Below are positions 1 to 7,885 of a DNA stretch of 64,000 nt, in pieces; within the stretch, counting starts at the first letter, position 1; the number at the start of each line of letters is the position of its first letter. The stretch spans positions 218,189-282,188 of the forward strand of contig NZ_QBKN01000002.1 in the NCBI RefSeq assembly GCF_003054175.1, in the 5' to 3' direction. A program made the position numbers and the translations under genes. Source of the stretch: Allosediminivita pacifica. GTDB taxonomy: Bacteria > Pseudomonadota > Alphaproteobacteria > Rhodobacterales > Rhodobacteraceae. The notes below the pieces were generated by a model. That model was not told where the DNA came from, made no database searches, and saw nothing but the letters and a program-made list of their open reading frames with translations.

Positions 1-90
1 AGAGGGGCGCAATGGTAGCGGAACCACGTCAGCCGTCGCCAGCGTAGGAACCGACGAACCGGGCATGAACCCGGCGATGGGAGGCCAACG

Positions 91-1383
91 ATGAAGCTTC
101 AGGACTGCGAGGTGATCGTCACCGCGCCCCCTGCCCCCGGCTGGGGAGGTCGGTACTGGATCCTCGTCAAGCTGACCACGAATGACGGGATCACCGGCTG
201 GGGGGAATGTTACGCCGCATCGGTGGGCCCCGAGGCCATGCGGGCGGTCATCGCCGACGTCTTTGACCGCCACATGCAGGGCGAAAGCCCCGAGCGCATC
301 GAGATGATGTTCCGCCGGGCCTATTCCAGCGGCTTCACCCAGCGGCCCGACCTGACGGTCATGGGTGCCTTTTCCGGGCTCGAGATCGCCTGCTGGGACA
401 TCCTCGGGAAGGCGCGGGACCGACCGGTGCACGCGCTGCTCGGCGGGCGGATGAACGATCGCATCCGTGCCTACACCTATCTCTATCCCATGGCCCACCA
501 CGAGATCGGCACCTTCTGGAATTCGCCACAGATGGCCGCCGAGGCCGCCGCGGAGGCGGTGAAGGACGGCTGGACCGCGGTGAAGTTCGATCCGGCGGGC
601 CCCTACACCCTGCGCGGCGGCCATCAGCCTGCCATGCGCGACATCGAGCGGTCGGTCGCCTTCTGCCGCGCCGTGCGCGAGGCGGTAGGCGACCACGCAG
701 ACATGCTCTTCGGCACCCACGGCCAGTTCTCGGTCCCCGGTGCGATCCGGCTGGGACAGGCCATCGCGCCCTATGGCCCGCTCTGGTACGAGGAGCCGAT
801 CCCGCCGGACAACCCGCTGGATTTCCAGCAGGTAGCCGAACGCCAGCCTGTCCCCGTGGCGACGGGCGAGCGGCTGACCACACGGGCGGAATTCGCGACG
901 CTCCTGCGTACCGGCGGGGCGCATATCCTTCAGCCGGCGCTCGGCCGCGCAGGTGGGATCTGGGAGGGCCGCAAGATCGCCGCGCTGGCCGAGAGCTTCG
1001 GCGCCGAAATCGCGCCGCATCTCTATGCCGGACCGGTGGAATGGGCCGCCAACCTGCAGCTTGCCGCCGCGATCCCGAACCTGCTTCTTGCAGAAACGAT
1101 CGATACCCCCTTTCACGAAGCCCTCATCAATCACAATTTAAGGGTGGAAGGCGGCTACATCGAAGTCCCCGACACGCCGGGGCTCGGCATCGAGGTGGAC
1201 GAGGCGCTGGCACGGGCCCATCCCTATGACGGCGCCGCGCTGCACCTGCAGATGCAGGAAGCCCCCTGCAACTATTCCGAAGAGAACATCTTCGCGGGGG
1301 GTGCGCCTCCCCCGGAAAAGCCTCTCCCGACTTCGACCCAAACGGGCCCCTCGCGGGCCGACGACAGAGAACCGATACGATGA
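91..1383 (+). CDS. Mandelate racemase/muconate lactonizing enzyme family protein (enolase superfamily)
   Basis: A 430-aa enolase-superfamily protein, probably a sugar-acid dehydratase or racemase acting in the cytoplasm; the substrate cannot be read from the sequence. It has the N-terminal capping domain followed by the barrel. Lys165 lies in AVKFDP, Glu234 in WYEEP, Glu260 in ATGERL and His310 in APHLYAGP, matching the general base/metal-ligand positions of the mandelate racemase subgroup. The usual first metal-ligand Asp (as in DFHG of galactonate dehydratases) is replaced here by GTHG at 208-211. The ATG is preceded by GGGAGG. The last 45 residues look like a low-complexity tail. Its stop overlaps the start of the ArsR gene by 4 nt, so the two are probably co-transcribed. 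Confidence 0.85.
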   Translation: MKLQDCEVIVTAPPAPGWGGRYWILVKLTTNDGITGWGECYAASVGPEAMRAVIADVFDRHMQGESPERIEMMFRRAYSSGFTQRPDLTVMGAFSGLEIACWDILGKARDRPVHALLGGRMNDRIRAYTYLYPMAHHEIGTFWNSPQMAAEAAAEAVKDGWTAVKFDPAGPYTLRGGHQPAMRDIERSVAFCRAVREAVGDHADMLFGTHGQFSVPGAIRLGQAIAPYGPLWYEEPIPPDNPLDFQQVAERQPVPVATGERLTTRAEFATLLRTGGAHILQPALGRAGGIWEGRKIAALAESFGAEIAPHLYAGPVEWAANLQLAAAIPNLLLAETIDTPFHEALINHNLRVEGGYIEVPDTPGLGIEVDEALARAHPYDGAALHLQMQEAPCNYSEENIFAGGAPPPEKPLPTSTQTGPSRADDREPIR

Positions 1384-1706
1384 GCGACACAGATATCGCA
1401 CCGCCGCCCCCCGAAGAAATGGCGCAGAACGCCCAGAACGCGGCAGCCTTCCTCAAGACCCTCGCCCACCAGGGCCGGCTCATGATCCTGTGCCACCTCG
1501 GCTCGGGCGAGAAATCCGTGGGTGAACTCGAAGCCCTGCTCGACATGCGGCAGGCCGCGGTCAGCCAGATGCTCGCCCGGCTGCGCGAAGAAGGCCTCGT
1601 CCAGACCCGGCGAGAGGGCAAGGCGATCTACTACAGCCTCGCGGGCGAAGACACCAACCGCGTGATCGGGCTGCTCTACGAGATCTTCTGCCGCAAGGAC
1701 GGCTGA
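1380..1706 (+). CDS. ArsR-family regulator, SqrR/BigR-like persulfide sensor type
   Basis: A 108-aa winged-helix ArsR/SmtB repressor. The recognition helix is about residues 55-71 (DMRQAAVSQMLARLREEG), followed by the wing TRREGKAIYY. It has exactly two cysteines, Cys38 in MILCHL and Cys104 in EIFCRKDG, 66 residues apart. That is the same spacing as the redox pair (Cys41/Cys107) of Rhodobacter SqrR, which forms a polysulfide bridge. No typical metal-binding ArsR site is seen. The start overlaps the upstream enolase-family stop (ATGA). Persulfide sensing is inferred from the cysteine spacing; no sqr, bigR-type hydrolase or rhodanese gene is adjacent in this window. Confidence 0.85.
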   Translation: MSDTDIAPPPPEEMAQNAQNAAAFLKTLAHQGRLMILCHLGSGEKSVGELEALLDMRQAAVSQMLARLREEGLVQTRREGKAIYYSLAGEDTNRVIGLLYEIFCRKDG

Positions 1707-1713
1707 GGAGTAA

Positions 1714-1778
1714 GGGAGGGGGTGCTGCCCCCGCCCCTCCGGGACTCCCCCGAAGTATTATATTTGCCCAGAAGAAGC
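1714..1778 (+). repeat. Palindromic intergenic repeat, copy A
   Basis: GC-rich palindrome (gtgctgccccc region) followed by CGGGACTCCCCCGAAGTATTATATTTGCC and ending in AGAAGAAG. It is the same element as the copies near 13.4, 19.8 and 27.7 kb. It lies between the convergent ArsR and acyl-CoA synthetase stops and could act as a bidirectional terminator. Confidence 0.7.
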
Positions 1779-1790
1779 GCGGGACGCGCC

Positions 1791-3692
1791 TCAGGCGGCT
1801 TCCTGACCGCTGCTGCCCGCCCAGTCCCAGGGCCGCGTAAAGGCGCCCAGGACATGGCCGACCTCATCGGCGCCCGCACCATTGGCGGTGACCTGCGCGA
1901 CGAGCCCACGGGTCTTGTCGTCGACAACCGCGGTCACACGCGCCGCCGAGCCCGCCTTCTCCAGCGCCTGGTTGTAGACGCGAGTGATGGCCTGCTTGCG
2001 CAATTCGGGTTTGAAGACCTTGCCGACGGCGGTCTTGGGCAGTTCGTGCAGGATGGTCATGTGCTTGGGATAAGCCGCGCGTTCGTGAATATGCACGCGC
2101 GCATGCTCCATCAGTTCCGCCTCGGTGACCTCGGCCCCGTCCACCAGTTCGACGAATGCGCATGGCAGCTCGCCCGCGTAGGCGTCGGGCTGGCCAATGG
2201 CGCCCGCGAAGGCCACCGCCGGGTGCGAGAGCAGCGCCTCCTCGATCTCGGCGGGGTCGATGTTGTGGCCCGAGCGGATGATGAGGTCCTTGGCGCGACC
2301 AGTGATCCAGAGGTAGCCGTCGGCGTCGATGCGGCCGAGGTCGCCGGTGCGCACGTGCGTCCCCCAGTGGAACATGTCGGTGTTTCGGGAGACGTCCGTG
2401 TAGGTATGCCCCGGCACGACGCCCGGGCTAGAGATGCAGATCTCGCCGATCTCGTCGGTGGCGCAAGTCCGCGGGCCCTCGGGGGTCGCACGCACGATCT
2501 GGACGTCGGTGTAGGGGAACGGGATGCCCACGGAGCCCACCTTCTTGGTGCCCGCTGGCGGGTTTACCGAGACGAGGCAGGTGGCTTCGGTCAGGCCGTA
2601 GCCCTCGCAGACGGTGACGCCGCAGGCGCTTTCGAACCGCTTGAAAAGTTCGAGCGGCATGGGCGCGGACCCCGAAAAGGCGCTTTTCACCGACGAGATG
2701 TCGGCATCCACCGGCCGCTGCATCAGGGCCGCGACCGCCGTGGGCACGGTGATGACGAAGCTGATCTTCCAGCGCTCGCAGAGCTTCCAGAAATTGTCGA
2801 AGACCCCCTCGCCCCGGTAGCCCGCGGGCGTCGGGAAGACCACGTGCGCGCCCGAACACAGCGCCGACATGACGATCACGTGGCAGGCGAAGACATGGAA
2901 CAGCGGCAGCGGGCACATGATGTTGTCACGCTCGGTGAAGAGCAGCGAATGCCCGAGCCAGCCGTTGTAGAGCATGCCCGAGTATCGGTGCTGCGCCACC
3001 TTGGGCAGGCCGGTGGTGCCGCCGGTGTGGAAGTAGGCAGCGACGCGGTCGAGCTTGCTGTCTTCGAAATCAAGCGTGGTGGCCTGGCGGGCGACCTCGG
3101 CGTTGAAGTTCCGGTAGTCGGCGTGGTGCTTGCCGGCGTTCTTGGGCCGGATCAGCGGCACCAGCCAGCTTTTCGGGGGCGAGAGGTAGCGCAGCAGGTC
3201 GACCTCGAGCACGGTATGCACCTGTGGCGCGTGGCGCACCGCCTCGGAGACCTTCTGGGCGACGTCGCTCTTGGGGAAGCTGCGTAGGGTGACCACGACC
3301 TTGGCGCCGGTCTCTCGCAGGATGCCGGCGATGTGTTCGGGTTCGAGCAGCGGGTTCACGGGCGCCACGATGCCTGCCACGGCGCCGCCCATCATGGTCC
3401 AGAGCGTCTCCTGGCAGTTGGGGAGCACGTAGGCGACGGTGTCCTCTTCGCCGATGCCCAGTTCGCGAAAGAGATTGGCGGTCTGGGTGACCTTGTCGCG
3501 CAGCTGCGCCCAGGTGAGCGTGTCGGCCTTGTCCTTCGGCCCGGAGGTGAGCTGGTAGCTCGTCGCGGGCCGGTCAGGGAAGGCGGCGGTCGTCCTCGAC
3601 AGCTGGCCGTAGAGCGTCTTGGGCAGATCGCGCTCGGCCCAGGGCATTTCCGCTTCGATGGAGTCGCGATCGGCCAGACTGGCGTAGCTCAT
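1791..3692 (-). CDS. Acyl-CoA synthetase (AMP-forming)
   Basis: A 633-aa ANL-superfamily acyl-CoA synthetase that activates a carboxylic or fatty acid with ATP and CoA. The phosphate-binding motif TGGTTGLPK is at 223-231. EGYGLTE follows the first subdomain, RTGDLGRIDADGYLWITGRAKD marks the hinge in two adjoining motifs, and the C-terminal KTAVGKVFK carries the catalytic Lys. I chose the ATG at 3692 over an upstream in-frame ATG at 3767 because it has GGGAGGAGG about 5 nt upstream and begins at the conserved region. Members of this type resemble long-chain or feruloyl-type ligases, but the substrate is unknown. It is a monocistronic unit convergent with the ArsR gene. Confidence 0.88.
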   Translation of the reverse strand: MSYASLADRDSIEAEMPWAERDLPKTLYGQLSRTTAAFPDRPATSYQLTSGPKDKADTLTWAQLRDKVTQTANLFRELGIGEEDTVAYVLPNCQETLWTMMGGAVAGIVAPVNPLLEPEHIAGILRETGAKVVVTLRSFPKSDVAQKVSEAVRHAPQVHTVLEVDLLRYLSPPKSWLVPLIRPKNAGKHHADYRNFNAEVARQATTLDFEDSKLDRVAAYFHTGGTTGLPKVAQHRYSGMLYNGWLGHSLLFTERDNIMCPLPLFHVFACHVIVMSALCSGAHVVFPTPAGYRGEGVFDNFWKLCERWKISFVITVPTAVAALMQRPVDADISSVKSAFSGSAPMPLELFKRFESACGVTVCEGYGLTEATCLVSVNPPAGTKKVGSVGIPFPYTDVQIVRATPEGPRTCATDEIGEICISSPGVVPGHTYTDVSRNTDMFHWGTHVRTGDLGRIDADGYLWITGRAKDLIIRSGHNIDPAEIEEALLSHPAVAFAGAIGQPDAYAGELPCAFVELVDGAEVTEAELMEHARVHIHERAAYPKHMTILHELPKTAVGKVFKPELRKQAITRVYNQALEKAGSAARVTAVVDDKTRGLVAQVTANGAGADEVGHVLGAFTRPWDWAGSSGQEAA

Positions 3693-3816
3693 GGATGCCT
3701 CCTCCCAAAGGACATGATGGCATAGTGTGCCCAACATAAAGGCAGGCTTGCAAGAAACCCGACGCAAGGGAACAGGTCGTTACGCAGCGTCGAAGGCGGG
3801 CGCAGGCCCGCCACCT

Positions 3817-5616
3817 TCATTCGGCGGCGATCCCGTCGGTGAACTGCAGCCGCGCGAGCCGGGCGTAAAGCCCGCCCTCGGCCACCAGCGCGTCGTGCGG
3901 CCCTTGCGCCACCACGCGGCCGCTTTCCATCACGATGATGCGGTCGGCCTTCTTCACGGTGGCCAGACGATGGGCGACGATGATGGTGGTGCGCCCCTGC
4001 GAGAGACTGTCGACCGCCCGCTGCACCGCGCGTTCGCTTTCGGCGTCGAGCGCGCTGGTCGCCTCGTCCAGCAGCAGCACCGGCGCGTCACGCAGGATGG
4101 CGCGGGCGATGGCGATGCGCTGCTTCTGGCCGCCCGAGAGCACGAGGCCGCGTTCGCCCAGCCAGGTGTCGTAGCCCTGCGGCAGCGCCTCGATGAAGCC
4201 GTGCGCCGCGGCGGCCTGCGCGGCGGCCTCGATTTCCGCATCCGCCGCCTCGGGCCGGCCAAAGCGGATGTTGTCTCGGGCCGAGGCGGCGAAGATCACC
4301 GGGTCCTGCGGGACAAGCGCGATGTGCTTGCGGAAGGCTTCGCGCGCGAGGGTATCGAGCGCCACGCCGTCGAGCGTCACGCGGCCCGCCTGCGGATCGT
4401 AGAAACGCTGCAGCATCTGGATGATGGTGGTCTTGCCCGCGCCCGATGGGCCGACGATGGCCACCGTCTCGCCAGGGGCGATCTGCAGGTCGACGTGATC
4501 GAGCGCGGGGGCATCGGGGCGCGAGGGGTAGTGGAAGACCACGTCCTCGAAGCCGATCTCTCCGCGCACGGGTGTGGGCAGCGTCACGGGCTGGGCGGGG
4601 TCGGTCACCGTATCCTCGGCCTGCAGCAGGTCCACGAGGCGCTCGGTCGCGCCGGCGGCGCGTTGCAGCTCGCCGAAAATCTCCGACAGCGCGCCCACGG
4701 CGCCCGCCACCATGACCGAGTAGATCACGAACTGGATCAGCGCGCCTGCGCTCATGTCGCCCGCGCGCACGTCCCACGCACCGATCCAGAGCACGCCGAC
4801 GATGCCCGTGAAGACGAGGAAGATGACGATCGCCGTCATCAGCGCCCGGGTCCAGATCCGGCGCCGGGCGGCGTCGAAGCTGTGCTCGGTCACCTCGCCG
4901 AAGGCGTTCTTGGAAATCTGCTCGTGGGTGTAGGCCTGCACCGTCTGCACGCTCGAAAGCGCCTCGGCGGCATTGCCGGAACTCTGCGCGATCCAGTCCT
5001 GATTCTCGCGGCTGAGGGTGCGCAGCCGACGACCAAGCGTCAGGATCGGCACGATGACAATGGGCACGATCAGCAGCACGAGGCCGGTCAGCTTGGCCGA
5101 GGTAAAGACCATCAGCAGCAGCCCGCCGGTGAAGAGCAGCGCGTTGCGCAGCGCGATCGAGACCGAGGAGCCGATCACCGACTGGATCAGCGTGGTGTCG
5201 GTGGTGATGCGGCTCAGGACCTCGCCGGTCATCAGCGTCTCGTAAAACGCAGGGGAGAGCGAGATCACACGGTTGAAGACGGCCTTCCGGATGTCGGCCA
5301 CCACGCGTTCGCCCAGCCGCGTCACCAGCGCGTAGCGCAGCGCCGTGCCCAGCGCGAGCAGCGCCGCAATCCCCAGAGCCGCGCCGAAATACTTGTCGAG
5401 CAGCGCGCCGTCCTGCGTGTTGAAGTTGTCGACCACGCGGCGCACGGCCATCGGAAGGATCAGCGAGACGGCCGCGGTCAGCACCAGCGACAGGATCGCC
5501 GCGACCATGAGCGCGCGGTAGGGGCGCATGAAGGGCCAGAGCGCGGCCAGTGAACTCAGCCTGCGCGACTTCTCGCGCTCTTCCTGCCCCGGACCGGGGG
5601 CGCCATTGCGGGCCAT
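3817..5616 (-). CDS. ABC exporter, fused permease and ATPase (MsbA/ABCB type)
   Basis: A 599-aa half-transporter. The membrane domain spans about residues 25-325 with six hydrophobic segments, and the nucleotide-binding domain about 355-595. Walker A GPSGAGKTT is at 389-397, signature LSGGQ at 493-497, Walker B VLLLDE at 513-518, and an H-loop follows in IVAHRL. It would work as a homodimer exporting lipid or a hydrophobic compound across the inner membrane. The family includes lipid flippases and multidrug exporters, so the substrate is open. The gene stands alone between the acyl-CoA synthetase and tRNA-Gly. Confidence 0.85.
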   Translation of the reverse strand: MARNGAPGPGQEEREKSRRLSSLAALWPFMRPYRALMVAAILSLVLTAAVSLILPMAVRRVVDNFNTQDGALLDKYFGAALGIAALLALGTALRYALVTRLGERVVADIRKAVFNRVISLSPAFYETLMTGEVLSRITTDTTLIQSVIGSSVSIALRNALLFTGGLLLMVFTSAKLTGLVLLIVPIVIVPILTLGRRLRTLSRENQDWIAQSSGNAAEALSSVQTVQAYTHEQISKNAFGEVTEHSFDAARRRIWTRALMTAIVIFLVFTGIVGVLWIGAWDVRAGDMSAGALIQFVIYSVMVAGAVGALSEIFGELQRAAGATERLVDLLQAEDTVTDPAQPVTLPTPVRGEIGFEDVVFHYPSRPDAPALDHVDLQIAPGETVAIVGPSGAGKTTIIQMLQRFYDPQAGRVTLDGVALDTLAREAFRKHIALVPQDPVIFAASARDNIRFGRPEAADAEIEAAAQAAAAHGFIEALPQGYDTWLGERGLVLSGGQKQRIAIARAILRDAPVLLLDEATSALDAESERAVQRAVDSLSQGRTTIIVAHRLATVKKADRIIVMESGRVVAQGPHDALVAEGGLYARLARLQFTDGIAAE

Positions 5617-5746
5617 GATGTCTCCATTAACCGATCTGCTTGGCGTGTTGCGCCATGCGGCCCATGAAGGTCAAGCAGCCCCTTTGACGCGGCCCATATC
5701 GGCTGCGGGGGCACACGTCCGACGCTGTCGGAAAATGGGGAGAGCG

Positions 5747-5820
5747 TGGAGCGGGCAGCGGGAATCGAACCCGCACCAAGAGCTTGGAAGGCTCGTGTGA
5801 TACCATTTCACCATGCCCGC
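5747..5820 (-). tRNA. tRNA-Gly(TCC)
   Basis: A 74-nt cloverleaf on the minus strand. The acceptor arm is GCGGGCA paired with TGCCCGC, discriminator T and an encoded CCA. The anticodon loop reads CTTCCAA, giving anticodon TCC (glycine). The T-arm GCGGGTTCGATTCCCGC is intact. Confidence 0.96.
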
Positions 5821-5887
5821 TCGGTGGACTTTGCATAGTTGAGCCGTTCGCGACGGTCAAGCGGGTGACCGCGCTGACCGCTGCGTG

Positions 5888-6283
5888 TCACGCGAGGTAG
5901 ACCTCGTCGCTCACCTGCTCGTCCCAGAGCGCCATCGGGTCCGCACCGCCGTCCTGCAGGACGAAGCACGTCATCGGGGAAGTGGCCGTGCCGCCAAGCC
6001 AATGGCGCTCTCCGGCCTCGACCCAGACGGTATCGCCGGTGCGCAGGCCGGTCTTGTCCTCGCCCGCGCGTTGCAGCCATCCCGCCCCCGCGGTCACGAT
6101 CAGGAGCTGGCCGTGCGGCGGCACGTGCCAGGCGGTGCGCGCGCCGGGCCCGAAGGTGACGATGCGCCCCCCGGTCGAGGCCGGGCCGCCGTCGTCCGAT
6201 GGCATGTCGATCCGCACCGGTCCGGTGAAGGGCGCCCGGCGGTCCGGGGCCGCGGCGGGCCGGGGAAAGGGGATGACCGTCAT
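5888..6283 (-). CDS. Cupin-domain protein
   Basis: A 131-aa single-domain cupin. The first motif is seen as FGPGARTAWHVPPHGQLLIV with metal-ligand-type histidines, and the second around TVWVEAGERHWLG. Small cupins of this type are found as partners of carboxymuconolactone-decarboxylase-like proteins and as stand-alone proteins; no such partner is next door. The start has GGAGG eight bases upstream. Function is not assigned beyond the fold. It is divergent from the TauE/SafE permease gene. Confidence 0.8.
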   Translation of the reverse strand: MTVIPFPRPAAAPDRRAPFTGPVRIDMPSDDGGPASTGGRIVTFGPGARTAWHVPPHGQLLIVTAGAGWLQRAGEDKTGLRTGDTVWVEAGERHWLGGTATSPMTCFVLQDGGADPMALWDEQVSDEVYLA

Positions 6284-6457
6284 GGTAGCCTCCGTGTCTG
6301 TCCTGTCCGGCGCGCTGCCGGGTCCCGATACAGCTAGGTCCCCCCGCGACCGCGAAAAGACGCAGCCCCCCGAAGGGACCCTTGAGCGCTGTTCATCAGT
6401 GCCCCGGGAACCCGAGCTCGCTTGACCTTCCCGCCCGGCTGGCAGAAACCGTCAGGC

Positions 6458-7213
6458 ATGTTGACTGGTGACTTGTCAGGGGTGATCTGGGCGGTTCTCG
6501 CGCTCGCGCTCGGCGGCGTTCTCAAGGGCGCGACCGGCGCCGGGGCGCCCATCATCGCGGTGCCCGTGATCGCGCTCTTCCACGACGTGCCCACGGCGGT
6601 GGTCACGCTGGTGCTGCCGAACTTCTTTTCCAACACCTGGCAAAGCTGGACCTACCGCAAGGACATCCCCGAGGGCGCCTTCGCATGGGCCTTTGCCGGT
6701 GCAGGCCTCGCGGGCGCGCTGGCGGGGACGGTGATGCTGGCGAGCTTCACGCCCCAGATCCTGCTGCTCATGGTGGCGGGGGTCGTGTTCCTCTACATCG
6801 CCTTCCGCCTGGCCCGCCCCGGCTGGCGGCTGCCATTCGAGACCGCGCGGCGCATCGTGCTGCCCGCGGGACTGGCCGCGGGCATCCTGCAGGGGGCGAC
6901 CGGCGTCAGCGCGCCCATCTCGATCACCTTCCTCAACGCCATCGGCTTCGAGCGGCGTGTCTTCATCGGCACGATATCGATCTTCTTCCTCGCGATGACC
7001 TTCATCCAGATCCCGCTGATGATCGGCTACGGGATGCTCACGCCGCACCTTGCGCTGCTCAGCGCCACGGCGATCCTGCCGATCCTCGCGGGGATGCCGG
7101 TGGGCGCGGCGCTCGCGCAGCGCATCCCGCGCGAAGTCTTCGACAAGGTCATCCTCGCCCTGCTGGCCGTGGTCGCCGCCCGCCTCGCCTGGAGCGCGCT
7201 CGCCTCGTTCTGA
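6458..7213 (+). CDS. TauE/SafE family permease
   Basis: A 251-aa integral membrane protein with about seven or eight hydrophobic segments, the usual length for the TauE/SafE (DUF81) family, which exports sulfite, sulfoacetate or related anions. The family pattern of repeated GxxxGATGxGxP is visible near the N-terminus (GGVLKGATGAGAP) and again in the second half (GILQGATGVSAP). I placed the start at ATG 6458; an upstream in-frame TTG at 6422 has no better ribosome-binding site. The substrate is unknown. Such permeases often lie beside SqrR/BigR-type regulators, but here the ArsR gene is about 5 kb away. Confidence 0.85.
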   Translation: MLTGDLSGVIWAVLALALGGVLKGATGAGAPIIAVPVIALFHDVPTAVVTLVLPNFFSNTWQSWTYRKDIPEGAFAWAFAGAGLAGALAGTVMLASFTPQILLLMVAGVVFLYIAFRLARPGWRLPFETARRIVLPAGLAAGILQGATGVSAPISITFLNAIGFERRVFIGTISIFFLAMTFIQIPLMIGYGMLTPHLALLSATAILPILAGMPVGAALAQRIPREVFDKVILALLAVVAARLAWSALASF

Positions 7214-7217
7214 GCGT

Positions 7218-7883
7218 TCAGTCCTCGATCGGCTCGATCAGTTCGGGCCCGCTGGCGCGGTTGGAGTTCACCTTCGGATCGACCCGATGGAACCGCAGCG
7301 CATCCTCGGGCGCGGCCCGCATCAGGGTCGCCGCACCGTGGCCCTCCTCGCCCAGCCACTTGGCCCAGCTTTCACGCGACAGCACCACCGGCATCCGGTG
7401 GTGAATGCGCGACATGGCCGCGTTCGCACCGGTGGTCACGATGGCGCAGGTGCGGAACCCCTCGCCCTCGCGCTCCCAGTCCTGCCAGATCCCGGCAAAG
7501 GCCAGCACCTCGCCCTCGGCGGGCTGGATGAACCACGGCAGGCGGTTACCGTCGGCGTCCTTGGTCCATTCGTAGAAGCCGCTCGCCGGGATCAGGCAGC
7601 GCCGGTGGCGGCAGGCCTCGCGGAAGGCGGGCTTGTCGGCCACGCTCTCGGCGCGCGCGTTGATCAGCAGCGGGCCGTCGTTGGTGGCCTTGTACCAGTG
7701 CGGCAGGAAGCCCCAACGCATCGCGGTCAGCCGCCGCGTGCCGCCCTCGCTCAGCACCGCGACAACATCGTTGGTGGGGCAGACGTTGTAGTTCGGAATC
7801 GGCGGCAGGTCGTTGCCCGGCACCGCGTCGAAGATCGAGGTCATCGCCTCGCGCGGGAGGGTGACGGCAAAGCGCCCGCACAT
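7218..7883 (-). CDS. SOS response-associated peptidase (SRAP, YedK/HMCES family)
   Basis: A 221-aa SRAP protein that shields abasic sites in single-stranded DNA by forming a thiazolidine crosslink through the N-terminal cysteine. Cys2 follows the initiator Met, as required. Asn75 and Arg77 (NARAE), Glu105 (FYEW) and His161/162 (IHHRMP) correspond to the active-site residues of E. coli YedK. Length is normal. The start lies 2 nt after the stop of the upstream methyltransferase gene, so the pair is probably one transcript. Confidence 0.92.
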   Translation of the reverse strand: MCGRFAVTLPREAMTSIFDAVPGNDLPPIPNYNVCPTNDVVAVLSEGGTRRLTAMRWGFLPHWYKATNDGPLLINARAESVADKPAFREACRHRRCLIPASGFYEWTKDADGNRLPWFIQPAEGEVLAFAGIWQDWEREGEGFRTCAIVTTGANAAMSRIHHRMPVVLSRESWAKWLGEEGHGAATLMRAAPEDALRFHRVDPKVNSNRASGPELIEPIED

Positions 7884-7885
7884 GG

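Noticed and set aside
1..90. End of an upstream gene
   Set aside because: No frame in these 90 bases shows recognisable protein sequence; CCGGG/CCCGG at about 58-73 is too short to call a terminator.
1722..3287. 521-codon plus-strand open frame
   Set aside because: Antisense to the acyl-CoA synthetase gene, which has clear motifs and a ribosome-binding site.
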